Shown here in pieces: positions 1 through 7,564 of a stretch of 27,947 nucleotides of DNA. The position numbers were made by a program, and so were the translations under genes. Source of the DNA: UBA285 sp049970695 (lineage in GTDB: Archaea > Thermoproteota > Thermoprotei_A > Sulfolobales > Desulfurococcaceae). The stretch is from positions 1 through 27,947 of the forward strand of contig JBMFML010000014.1 in assembly GCA_049970695.1 (NCBI GenBank), read 5' to 3'. The notes under the pieces were generated by a model. It saw only the letters and a list, made by a program, of their open reading frames with translations, searched no databases and was not told where the DNA came from. Positions within the stretch are counted from its first letter, which is position 1. The number at the start of each line of letters is the position of its first letter.

Positions 1-757
1 CGTAGAGCTTCTCGTAGTCTACTTCGAGGTACCTGTGGACTATCAGGTTCCTGAGCCTCGTAGCGCTAACCAGCTTCTCTCCCAGTTCCTGGCTCAGCAC
101 GCCGTGCTCGGTGCACAGCCTGACGTAGTCCGAGTAGCTCAGTGCAGGGCCCCAGCCCATGGCGGAAGCTATGTGCCTGCATATGTTGAGCATCGCTTCT
201 ACTACTAGCTGGTAGCTTCTCTCCAAGAGCCTCCTGTAAATAGGCGACTCGACGACTTCTTCCAGGCTTCTCGAGAGCACGTGCTCCTTCATGAACTCGA
301 CCTCTGTCTTTATGAAGTCGAGCCTTCTTTTCACTAGCTCCAAGTTTATCTGTGTCGGGTCGTCTGAGTAGAGCCACTCGCTTATGCCAATTCTCCTGAG
401 CTCCCAGTACTCTGGGTACAGGGCGTTGACTTCCTCAACGAGCCTGCTTCCGTAGCCCCCTTTATCGACGAGCACTATTCCCCTGGCAACCTCCTTCTTG
501 ATCTCCAAGTCGGCTCTATCGAGATCCACGACGTCGACGCGCTCCTCGCTGATACCAGCGACTCTGGAGACAACTTCCACTACTTTGCACAAGACCTCGT
601 ACTTCTTCGAGTGAGAGGCTTTCACGGCTATGTCTATGTCGTGAGGGCTCTCGCCCCTTGACACAATAGACCCAAAGAGGGCTGCAAACTCCAAGCCATC
701 AATGCCGCTCAACGCCTCTCTGAGAGAGGCGACTAGCTCATTACTCAGCCTCAGCAC
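1..757 (-). CDS. MNT-HEPN fusion: nucleotidyltransferase plus HepT-like domain (C-terminus cut by window edge)
   Basis: An open frame of 252 codons runs off the left edge; it has no ATG start. The N-terminal half carries the minimal nucleotidyltransferase motif: Gly-Ser, nine residues, then Asp-Ile-Asp (about residues 31-44), with a third acidic site in VDVVDLD. The C-terminal half is helical and ends in RNLIVHRY (about 236-243), which is the RX4HXY motif of HepT/HEPN ribonucleases. In two-gene MntA/HepT pairs the MNT protein AMPylates the HEPN tyrosine and silences its RNase activity; here both domains lie in one chain. The GTG at 757 is chosen because GGTG (767-764) lies 6 nt upstream; GTG at 766 or TTG at 772 are alternatives. 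Being one polypeptide, it may modify itself in cis. A housekeeping nucleotidyltransferase role is possible but less likely. Confidence 0.85.
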   Translation of the reverse strand, partial: MLRLSNELVASLREALSGIDGLEFAALFGSIVSRGESPHDIDIAVKASHSKKYEVLCKVVEVVSRVAGISEERVDVVDLDRADLEIKKEVARGIVLVDKGGYGSRLVEEVNALYPEYWELRRIGISEWLYSDDPTQINLELVKRRLDFIKTEVEFMKEHVLSRSLEEVVESPIYRRLLERSYQLVVEAMLNICRHIASAMGWGPALSYSDYVRLCTEHGVLSQELGEKLVSATRLRNLIVHRYLEVDYEKLY

Positions 758-765
758 CGAGACCA

Positions 766-787
766 CCTGCAAGTGCCCTGCAAGTGC
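766..787. repeat. 11-bp perfect tandem direct repeat in the MNT-HEPN promoter
   Basis: CCTGCAAGTGC occurs twice with no spacer, at 766-776 and 777-787, followed by a partial third copy (AAG). It lies between the minus-strand TATA-like element (about 788-797) and the chosen GTG start at 757, where a repressor would block transcription start. An operator role is inference. Confidence 0.6.
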
Positions 788-798
788 AAGTTTTAGTG
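787..798 (-). promoter_or_regulatory. Putative TATA element for the MNT-HEPN gene
   Basis: On the minus strand this reads CACTAAAACTTG. Its centre is about 35 nt from the GTG at 757, which would place transcription start near 766 and leave a very short leader. Confidence 0.45.
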
Positions 799-864
799 CT
801 ACCAGGGTCCTTTGTCATTTACTCGATCCATACTTCAGTATTGAGGAGGTAGTAATAAGCCTCC

Positions 865-1200
865 ATGATCACAAGCGGATATTGCAAGGCAGTTCAAGAT
901 CCGCCTGCACTAGCTCGTCTCGAAGAAGGCGAAGAAAGAACCCAAAAAGCGGTAGCTGAGACCTCTGAGAAGTTAAAAAAAAGAGAAGTGAAGGCGCTGA
1001 AAGCAGCCTATCCTGCTGAAGTGAAAATAAGGTTCCTAGGAACAGAAATGGCTGACATAGCCGAGCTTCTGCCTATTATAGAGAGAATTGATGGCAAGAC
1101 TGTCAAGTACATGGCCAAAGACATAGTTGAAGCATACAAGATCCTCGAGCTGCTCGTGGCAGCTGCTCCGAAGCTATATCCATATAGTGTGATGCCTTAA
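865..1200 (+). CDS. Small uncharacterised protein (111 aa)
   Basis: I do not recognise this protein. It is hydrophilic and Lys/Glu-rich in residues 20-50 (likely helix or short coiled coil), then has a more hydrophobic, probably alpha/beta C-terminal half. There is no signal peptide or membrane segment. An in-frame stop at 856-858 limits the start to the ATG at 865 or later. GGAGG at 845-849 lies about 15 nt upstream of the ATG, longer than usual. The ORF diverges from the MNT-HEPN gene and is followed by T-runs suited to archaeal termination, which supports it being transcribed. Its base composition is more AT-rich than the metabolic genes to its right. It could be a remnant of a longer gene. 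Confidence 0.45.
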   Translation: MITSGYCKAVQDPPALARLEEGEERTQKAVAETSEKLKKREVKALKAAYPAEVKIRFLGTEMADIAELLPIIERIDGKTVKYMAKDIVEAYKILELLVAAAPKLYPYSVMP

Positions 1201-1212
1201 CTTAATGGCTCC

Positions 1213-1241
1213 GCATTTTCACGCATTTTTGCATCCTTTTT
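1213..1241 (+). terminator. T-rich terminator after the small ORF
   Basis: Three T-runs (1216-1219, 1226-1230, 1237-1241) begin 15 nt after the stop codon. Archaeal termination typically occurs at such runs. Confidence 0.5.
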
Positions 1242-1439
1242 AGATAATGTGCTGATCCTCCGCCGGCCTTGCCCGTAGCCCTGTTTCCTAGATACACGAT
1301 TTGCTAGTAGGGCGTCACGTAGGTACAGTCTCACTGCGCTATCATTAACAAAGAGGTCTCAACTCGCATGCCTGCATGTAAGGTTTTGCCGCGCACCACG
1401 AGTTGGGACAGTGGAGAAGTTTGAGATTTGCGGTTTCCT

Positions 1440-2483
1440 CTAAGAGGCCTTTAGTCTTTGTGCTAGCTCCCTGAGCTCTGGGTGCACGTACTCGCCGTCT
1501 TCTAGGATCTTTTCTCCATCTCCCCACACTGTTGGATTGAGGCATACCCCATCTGTGTGCGAGGCCGCTGGGCCCAGCTTCCCCTTGAAGGTTGGCGACT
1601 GCGAGCCGAGGCCCCACTCAACAACTCCCCACACTCTCTCGTCTTCGAGGATGTTTCCAGTGAGCTTTGCACCCGGGTTGCAGCCATAGGCTATGTGGGC
1701 TATATTGAACATCTTCTCGTCTCTAAGCGATTTAAGCCACTTCTCGAAGACCCTCGCCTCCGCGCCACCTTCAATCCTGACCACCCTCCCCTCTCTCACG
1801 TAGAGCTTCACGGGGCCTTTGAGAAGCCCGAGTTCTTCGGGCGGCCAGAGAGAGCCGTCGAAGACTATTACGCCGTTAACGCTCTCCTCCACAGGGGCCC
1901 AGTCGACTTGGCCGAAGAGCATGTACTCTCCCGGCCCCGCGACTTTGCCCTCGACCAGCACAGGCCTTGATGGATCATTTTCAAACTCCACGTCTGTGCC
2001 TGCTGGCGTTTTGATCTTCATGTACCTAGACTTCCGAGTTACTTCAGCCAGCTTGTCCTGGAACTCGTAGAGGAGCTCTACGTTAACCCTCCCTATAGTC
2101 CTCACCATCATATCAGCCGTCATGCCCACTAAGCACATGTACCTGACCCTGCCAGTACTCACGGCCTCCCAGTAGGGCGTTGAGTAGAGGAGCCAGTTCT
2201 TGTTGAACTCTACCCAGACGTCAGCTGCACTGAGAACAGCCTTAAGGGACTTTACTGGCAGGTAGGGATCTGCAGCTTTACCCACGCCAATGGGGGTTTG
2301 GTGGAGAACCACAACGGGCTTTCCACCTACTACCGCGGCTGCTCTCGCTGTTGCTTCAACAACTCTCCAGTCACTACTAGTGTCCGCTGTTATGACCACT
2401 TCTTCGCCACTAGAAACCTTCAAAACGTCTCTAACAAGCTTCTGGGCTGCCACAGCTAACTCGAATTCCATGAAGTCAGGCAC
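1440..2483 (-). CDS. NicX / M29 aminopeptidase-like metalloprotein
   Basis: This 347-aa protein resembles the family that includes 2,5-dihydroxypyridine dioxygenase NicX and M29 (AmpT-type) peptidases. The C-terminal half has an AHIAYGCNPGA segment (His about 263) and a SHTDG segment (His 309, Asp 311). From memory, NicX binds Fe(II) with two His and an Asp in a very similar arrangement, and M29 enzymes share the HxD. The N-terminal half is an alpha/beta domain. The GTG start at 2483 follows a GGGGGT ribosome site; ATG at 2471 is the alternative. A TATA-like element lies at 2521-2530. It lies 256 bases downstream of the DUF917 gene, same strand. Annotated relatives are often called leucyl aminopeptidase without proof, so the substrate is open. 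An oxygenase role would be odd beside an anaerobe-type hydrogenase. Confidence 0.75.
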   Translation of the reverse strand: MPDFMEFELAVAAQKLVRDVLKVSSGEEVVITADTSSDWRVVEATARAAAVVGGKPVVVLHQTPIGVGKAADPYLPVKSLKAVLSAADVWVEFNKNWLLYSTPYWEAVSTGRVRYMCLVGMTADMMVRTIGRVNVELLYEFQDKLAEVTRKSRYMKIKTPAGTDVEFENDPSRPVLVEGKVAGPGEYMLFGQVDWAPVEESVNGVIVFDGSLWPPEELGLLKGPVKLYVREGRVVRIEGGAEARVFEKWLKSLRDEKMFNIAHIAYGCNPGAKLTGNILEDERVWGVVEWGLGSQSPTFKGKLGPAASHTDGVCLNPTVWGDGEKILEDGEYVHPELRELAQRLKAS

Positions 2484-2520
2484 AGCAGTACCCCCTCTGT
2501 GAGTGGAAACAATGCCAGCA

Positions 2521-2530
2521 GTTTTTAATG
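2521..2530 (-). promoter_or_regulatory. TATA-like element for the NicX/M29-like gene
   Basis: The minus strand reads CATTAAAAAC, centred about 42 nt upstream of the GTG at 2483, so transcription would start near 2499 and include the GGGGGT site. Confidence 0.5.
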
Positions 2531-2647
2531 CAAACTACAGAAACCCGCTAGAGCAAGCCGCACTCAAGTGGTCATGCCATCGCTAGCGAGAACCACGCTT
2601 AGCGCGCTGCTGGGCACGGCCTTTAGCGCTCGCTTCGTACTACGGCC

Positions 2648-2697
2648 TGGACTCAAATGCCATGGCTGAAGAGGGGCGCTCTGGGGGCCTGAGTCCA
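2648..2697 (-). repeat. 8-bp inverted repeat in the DUF917-NicX gap
   Basis: TGGACTCA (2648-2655) and TGAGTCCA (2690-2697) are perfect inverted arms 34 nt apart. In a minus-strand transcript the stem directly follows a run of T residues, 43 nt past the DUF917 stop. It may be a 3'-end structure for DUF917. The rest of 2484-2739 holds only the promoter of the next gene. Confidence 0.35.
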
Positions 2698-2739
2698 AAA
2701 AGCCTTAGTTCTTGCAAGCTCGGCTCGCGGGACCTGTGG

Positions 2740-3849
2740 CTAGTGCCTGGTGAGAACTTCCCTAACGAGTTTTTCGACCGGTATGTAGTCGTAGTCGAAG
2801 CCGAAGTGCCTGGGTCCGAAGTACTTGAGCCCCTCCGGCGTTCTCCAGATATCGGGCGCCTTCGCGGCTAGTCCGTAGACTACCATGCCCTCTTTTAAGT
2901 CGGCGTTGGTCAGGGGCTCCCCGTCTACCCTCAGCAGGGTGAAGATGTCGGGCGGCATTACTAGGGGCTTGCCGTCGACCCAGACCATTATGTGCTCGTT
3001 CTTTATCCACGACTTCAGCGTCATGCCTGCAAACTCGTCAATGCCCTTGATTACCGCCTCGCCTTTCAAGAAGCCACCTTCATCGCGCCACTCATACTTC
3101 TCGACAACGCCCTTGAACACAACCCAGCCCCCGAGGGCCTCAGCTGCCTTCTCCGCGGGGTTTAACCCCCTCGCCCTGGCCTCTAACACGGCTTCGCCGA
3201 GCCTGTAGGCGAGGCTCAGCGTGTTTCTAATGACAACCTTCTTGGCTGCTTCTAGCGTTAGTGGAGTATCGACTACTGCAACGTGCCCTCCGCTCAGAAC
3301 TGCCATGTAGCGAGCTACGGACTCGTAGTCGTCGATGTCTGCGTACTCCCTTACTACGACTACGTTACCGGTCTCGGAGACTATGACTGAGGGGTACATG
3401 GGAACGCCGAAAATGTGGACGGTGCACTGGTGGAGCTCTGGCGCCGCCCTGCCCAACAAGTCGCCGTCAACTGCCGGCAAGTTAAACCTCGCTCCAATGC
3501 TCAGCGCTATTGGCGTGTTGAGGCCTCCGAGCTCCGAGGCCACAACTGCCCTTACTCTGGCACCCAGCACCTCGCTGAGTACTTCAAAAGCCCTCTGCAT
3601 CGGGTCGGGTATTTTCACCGGCTTCCTGCTCCTGAGGCCCGGGGCCATTGAGCCGACGTAGTACGGTGCGACGATGAGCGAGTCTTCGGGCAGCTCATCT
3701 AGGTCAACGATCTTCACGCCACCGGTCTTTTCCACGGCTTCCTTGAGAAGTTCGAGGCCCTTAACCGGGTCTCCTCCGCCGCCAGTAGCCAGTATCGTCA
3801 AGCCCGTAACAAGCTTCTTAGCATCCTCCATGCTCTTGACAAACCACAC
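2740..3849 (-). CDS. DUF917 family protein (S-Me-thiohydantoin desulfurase-like)
   Basis: This 369-aa protein starts with the DUF917 hallmark: a short helix, then ILATGGGGDP (about residues 19-28), then a second conserved block APYYVGSMAPG (about 61-71). Length fits the family (about 350-370 aa). DUF917 proteins include S-methyl-thiohydantoin desulfurase and are often found beside hydantoinases and oligopeptide-type transporters. The GTG start at 3849 has a GGAGGTG site 7 nt upstream and a TATA element at 3892-3903. It is divergent from the ABC importer, so the two probably share control and substrate class. The family is clear; the actual substrate (a hydantoin-like or other cyclic amide) is inference. 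Confidence 0.85.
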   Translation of the reverse strand: MWFVKSMEDAKKLVTGLTILATGGGGDPVKGLELLKEAVEKTGGVKIVDLDELPEDSLIVAPYYVGSMAPGLRSRKPVKIPDPMQRAFEVLSEVLGARVRAVVASELGGLNTPIALSIGARFNLPAVDGDLLGRAAPELHQCTVHIFGVPMYPSVIVSETGNVVVVREYADIDDYESVARYMAVLSGGHVAVVDTPLTLEAAKKVVIRNTLSLAYRLGEAVLEARARGLNPAEKAAEALGGWVVFKGVVEKYEWRDEGGFLKGEAVIKGIDEFAGMTLKSWIKNEHIMVWVDGKPLVMPPDIFTLLRVDGEPLTNADLKEGMVVYGLAAKAPDIWRTPEGLKYFGPRHFGFDYDYIPVEKLVREVLTRH

Positions 3850-3891
3850 GTAGGGACACCTCCCTTCAACATTAGTGCCAAATCCTGGGTA

Positions 3892-3903
3892 AGCTTTAAA
3901 AAA
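3892..3903 (-). promoter_or_regulatory. TATA element for the DUF917 gene
   Basis: The minus strand reads GTTTTTTAAAGC, centred about 48 nt upstream of the GTG at 3849. Confidence 0.5.
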
Positions 3904-3918
3904 CCTGCTCCTAGTAAA

Positions 3919-3932
3919 AAGGCTTAAAAAGC
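3919..3932 (+). promoter_or_regulatory. TATA element for the ABC importer operon, within a small palindrome
   Basis: AGGCTTAAAAAGCC lies about 33 nt upstream of the GAGGTGG ribosome site of the binding-protein gene. GGCTT and AAGCC are inverted arms around the A-run, so it may also be a regulator site. Confidence 0.5.
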
Positions 3933-3993
3933 CATTTGCAATGTCGCTTTAGGTGTAGAGGTGGTCTAGCTGGCGGCTAGGAAGATCTATGTA

Positions 3994-5607
3994 GTGCTGG
4001 TTGTTGCAATAGTTGTAGCAGTAATTGCAGGCCTAGTTGCACACTACGTAGTGAGCCCGCCTGCTCCTCAGAAGAAGAAAGTAGTTATTTACGCGTCTAT
4101 CTCGGAAATGACCACCGCCGATCCCAGCACGGAGTTCTCGAACTCCGTGATGTGGCTACCACTAGTTTACGAGCCCCTTCTCTGGTACGATCCAATCACC
4201 AATACCTTCATTCCAGCACTCGCTGAGAACTACACTAAGAGCGAGGACGGCCTAGTCTGGATTTTCAAGATAAGGAGGGGTGCCGTATTCCACGATGGAA
4301 CGCCGGTTACAGCGCAGGCCGTTAAGTTGTCTATAGAGAGGACAATAGCACTCGGTCAGGGGGGTGCATACATATGGGACCCCGTTGAGCGCATTGAAAC
4401 CCCCGACGACTACACAGTGGTCTTCTACCTCAAGTACCCGGCAGCGCTAGACAAGGTGGCTTCCTGTGCATACGCAGCTTACATATTCAGCCCCAAAGTA
4501 GTCGAGTACGCCGGAGCTAAGAACCTGACAGACCCCAAGGTAGCCGAGTGGTTTAACAAAGGCAATGATGCGGGCTCGGGGCCCTACAGGCTAGTTAAGT
4601 GGGATCCCGAAAACGAGGTTGTTCTCGAGAAGTTCCAAGACTGGTGGGGCTGGAAACTACCAGATTACCCAATGAAGTCCGACAAGGCACCAGACATCTT
4701 CATAATAAAAATAATTAAAGACGCTGTGACCCAGGAAACCCTCCTGCTCGCGGGAGACATAGACATAGCCCAGCAAGTCCCGCTCGAAAAGATCGAGCAG
4801 CACAAGAACAACCCGAACCTTGTAGTGGTCTTTAAGCCAAGCTACCAGAACTTAATAATGTTGATTAACACGAAAAAGCCACCACTAGACAACGTCCTCG
4901 TTAGAAGAGCCATAGCCCACGCCATACCGTACGAAGACATAGTTGCAGTAGCGAGGAGCGGGCTTGCCAAGGTTGCCAGCGGTCCAATACCACACGGCAT
5001 GTGGGGTCACTTCGACAACCTAACATTCAGGTACGACTTGAAGCTGGCCAAGGAGCTGCTGGCACGAGCAGGGTACCCAGGCGGAATAAACAGGACGCTC
5101 ATACTCACGTACACTGCTGGAGACGTATACGAGGCGAGGACAGCCCAGCTAATTAAGGCGTCTCTTGCTCAGCTAGGAATAGAAGTTGAAATAAGGCCCC
5201 TCAGCTGGGAGGAGCAGTGGGCGATAGCCAAGAAGGGCTGGGAGGACCCGAACGCTGCTCAGGACTTCTTGATCTTCTACTGGTGGCCCGACATAGTGTC
5301 GCCGTTTACGTACTTGTACAACATGTTCCACAGCGAGAGCAAAGTGTTCAACCTGTGTTACTACGAAAACCCGGAGCTGGACGCCCTGGTCATAGAGGCA
5401 TTTAGGCTGGAAGGCGTGAACCCGTCTAAGGCTCTAGAGCTCTACTACAAGATCCAGAAAATACTCTACGACGACGTGCCCGCGATACCCCTCTGGGACA
5501 TGGTCGACATTAGAGTGGCGAGAGCGCGCATAGGCAACCTCGACAAGGCAATAAACCCGGCGTACCCCACTGTAGTGTTTGCCCAAGTACTCGAAGTGAG
5601 AGAGTAA
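3994..5607 (+). CDS. ABC transporter substrate-binding protein, family 5 (Dpp/Opp type)
   Basis: This is a full-length family 5 extracytoplasmic solute-binding protein (537 aa from GTG 3994), with the conserved block around residues 85-105 (FHDGTPVTAQAVKLS) and the C-terminal YYKIQKILYDDVPAIPLWD segment. It captures peptides or other small solutes outside the cell and hands them to the permeases downstream. The N-terminus is one hydrophobic segment with no lipobox Cys, followed by a Pro/Lys linker, so it is probably membrane-anchored. The GTG at 3994 lacks a good ribosome site and leaves no positive N-region. A CTG at 3970, preceded by GAGGTGG (3958-3964), would add eight residues including Arg-Lys and give a classic signal/anchor, so 3970 may be the true start. 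Confidence 0.9.
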   Translation: MLVVAIVVAVIAGLVAHYVVSPPAPQKKKVVIYASISEMTTADPSTEFSNSVMWLPLVYEPLLWYDPITNTFIPALAENYTKSEDGLVWIFKIRRGAVFHDGTPVTAQAVKLSIERTIALGQGGAYIWDPVERIETPDDYTVVFYLKYPAALDKVASCAYAAYIFSPKVVEYAGAKNLTDPKVAEWFNKGNDAGSGPYRLVKWDPENEVVLEKFQDWWGWKLPDYPMKSDKAPDIFIIKIIKDAVTQETLLLAGDIDIAQQVPLEKIEQHKNNPNLVVVFKPSYQNLIMLINTKKPPLDNVLVRRAIAHAIPYEDIVAVARSGLAKVASGPIPHGMWGHFDNLTFRYDLKLAKELLARAGYPGGINRTLILTYTAGDVYEARTAQLIKASLAQLGIEVEIRPLSWEEQWAIAKKGWEDPNAAQDFLIFYWWPDIVSPFTYLYNMFHSESKVFNLCYYENPELDALVIEAFRLEGVNPSKALELYYKIQKILYDDVPAIPLWDMVDIRVARARIGNLDKAINPAYPTVVFAQVLEVRE

Positions 5608-5669
5608 TGGCGCTTTTTCTCGTAGTTCACACCAAGTTTTTCCCTCTGCACTCATTTAGGTGATGTACC

Positions 5670-6692
5670 GTGCCGGTGTCTAAAGAGTACTTGGTTAAGA
5701 GGCTTGTATTACTCGTCTTCGTAGTTCTGGGTGTCTTGGTAATAACGTTCATCATTACCAGGGTTATTCCCGCGAGGCCCGAGTTTCTCTGGGCAGGGCC
5801 TCACGCAACAGAAGAACAGCTCAAAAGAGCCAGGCAAGAGCTGCACCTCGACGAGCCCCTCCACGTCCAGCTCTACTACTACTTGCTCGACTTCTTCAAG
5901 GGCAGCTGGGGCGTTTCGTGGAGGACTCGCTCACCCGTGCTACAAGACCTGCTCACCGCGCTGCCTGCTACGCTAGAGCTCGTTGTAACCGCGTTTACAC
6001 TGGCATTTCTGGCGGGTATTCCTCTAGGCATATACTCTGCCTTGAACTACGGAAAGCGCGCCGACCAGGTAATTAGGGTGTTGACGATTCTGGGTGCATC
6101 GACTCCCGTGTTCTGGGTTGCACTAATTCTTCAGACTGTTGTGGGTATTTGGGCGGGGCTGCTGCCCGCGGGTAAGAGAGTGGACGAGTACCTGGTATAC
6201 TCCACGGGCTTTAGGCCAATAACCGGGTTCTACTTGCTTGACTCGCTAATCCAAGGCAATATAGCCGTCTTTGTAGACGTGCTGAAGCACATTATAATGC
6301 CTGCTCTAGTGCTCTCGCTATACCCCATGAGCCTTGCTTCGAGAATGTGTAGGTCTTTGATGATTGAAGTGCTCAACGAGAACTACATAAGGAGCCTTGA
6401 AATATGGGGCGTTCCGAGAAGAGTCGTGCTGCTGAAGTATGCTTTGAGGAACGTGATAGTGCCTGTAGTGGGGTCTCTAGGCCTCTCCTTCGGCTATACA
6501 TTGGTTGGGGCATTCATGGTTGAGCTGGTATTCGTGTGGCCTGGGCTTGGATACTACGCAGGCATGGCGCTGCTCAGCTACGACTACCCGGCAATAATTG
6601 GTGCTGTAGTACTCGTCGCTATATTCTACTCGCTCATAAACTTCGTAGTCGACTTGCTTCATGCGTGGTTAGATCCCAGGGTGAGGCTGTAG
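5670..6692 (+). CDS. ABC transporter permease, DppB/OppB type
   Basis: The 340-aa protein has an N-terminal membrane helix (residues 8-30), the ARQELHLDEPLHVQ periplasmic region typical of DppB, then five more membrane segments. The cytoplasmic EAA-type loop lies around residues 226-255 (LNENYIRSLEIWGVPRRVVLLKYALRN). It forms the import channel with the second permease. The GTG start at 5670 is preceded by AGGTGAT. The stop overlaps the next start by one base. Confidence 0.92.
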   Translation: MPVSKEYLVKRLVLLVFVVLGVLVITFIITRVIPARPEFLWAGPHATEEQLKRARQELHLDEPLHVQLYYYLLDFFKGSWGVSWRTRSPVLQDLLTALPATLELVVTAFTLAFLAGIPLGIYSALNYGKRADQVIRVLTILGASTPVFWVALILQTVVGIWAGLLPAGKRVDEYLVYSTGFRPITGFYLLDSLIQGNIAVFVDVLKHIIMPALVLSLYPMSLASRMCRSLMIEVLNENYIRSLEIWGVPRRVVLLKYALRNVIVPVVGSLGLSFGYTLVGAFMVELVFVWPGLGYYAGMALLSYDYPAIIGAVVLVAIFYSLINFVVDLLHAWLDPRVRL

Positions 6693-7564
6693 TGGCCGAG
6701 CTAGGGCTCTACCTGGACTTGATAAGGAGAAACCCGGTTTACCTGGCGGGGCTAGTGATAGTCTCTTCGTTCGTGGTCCTGGGCCTAATAGCACCCTACA
6801 TACTCACTAGGCCTGAAGACGCCTGGGGCCTTGCGTACAACATTGATAAGAGGCTCATGCCGCCCTCGCTGGAGCACCCCTTTGGAACAGACGAGTATGG
6901 TAGAGACGTATTTAACCGAGTACTCCTGGGAGCTAGGTTCTCACTAGTTATAGGCGTAGGCGTAGTGGCCCTGTCGCTCGCCATAGGAGTGCCCATAGGC
7001 CTCGTGGCGGGCTACATGGGAGGCAGAGTTGGAACTGCGCTAATGAGGATTACAGACATGTTCTTGGCCTTTCCGCCCCTCTTGCTGGCCGTGGCGCTGG
7101 CAGCCACTCTAGGCAGGGGGCTCTTGAATACTATTGTAGCACTCTCGCTGTCTTGGTGGCCGTGGTACTCTAGGCTAGTATACCTCCAAGTGAGTAGCGT
7201 CAAGAACATGCCGTACGTCGATGCAGCCAGAGTGGTGGGCCTAGACGAGGCGAGAATAATGTTCAAGCACGTGCTCCCCAACTCGCTCACCCCGGTTATA
7301 ACCCAGGCGACTTTAGACGTGGGCTCGGCTATACTCGAGGCATCTGCCCTGAGCTTCCTAGGCGTTGGAGTCCCCCCGCCAATACCTGAGTGGGGTCTTC
7401 TAGTGAGCAGCGGGTGGCACTTAGTTAGCAGGGCGTGGTGGATATCGTTCTTCCCTGGGCTGGCCATAGTCATAACCGTCCTCGGCTTCAACTTGCTGGG
7501 AGACGCCGTGAAGGAGCTCATGGACCCGCGGTTGAGGAACATACTGAGCATGAGGAGGGTGTGA
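6692..7564 (+). CDS. ABC transporter permease, DppC/OppC type
   Basis: The 290-aa second permease has the N-terminal membrane helix, the HPFGTDEYGRDVFNRVLLGAR block that is diagnostic of DppC, and the EAA-type loop DAARVVGLDEARIMFKHVLPN. The start is GTG at 6692, whose G is the last base of the DppB stop codon, with GGTGAGG just upstream. A longer frame from an ATG at 6536 overlaps DppB heavily and is not credible. The stop overlaps the ATG of the next gene by one base, so translation is probably coupled. Confidence 0.92.
   Translation: MAELGLYLDLIRRNPVYLAGLVIVSSFVVLGLIAPYILTRPEDAWGLAYNIDKRLMPPSLEHPFGTDEYGRDVFNRVLLGARFSLVIGVGVVALSLAIGVPIGLVAGYMGGRVGTALMRITDMFLAFPPLLLAVALAATLGRGLLNTIVALSLSWWPWYSRLVYLQVSSVKNMPYVDAARVVGLDEARIMFKHVLPNSLTPVITQATLDVGSAILEASALSFLGVGVPPPIPEWGLLVSSGWHLVSRAWWISFFPGLAIVITVLGFNLLGDAVKELMDPRLRNILSMRRV

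Noticed and set aside
1201..1439. Gene or RNA between the small ORF and the NicX-like gene, including the CATGC-AG-GCATG palindrome near 1367-1378
   Set aside because: No credible frame or RNA fold beyond the T-run terminator and this short palindrome.
1440..2483. Oxygen-dependent nicotinate pathway (NicX together with the Mo hydroxylases)
   Set aside because: Only the NicX-like fold and ligands are seen; other nic genes are absent and the hydrogenase suggests an anaerobe.
6536..6691. Longer N-terminus for the DppC-like permease
   Set aside because: It would overlap DppB by over 150 bases out of frame and lacks homology; GTG 6692 has a ribosome site and normal family length.
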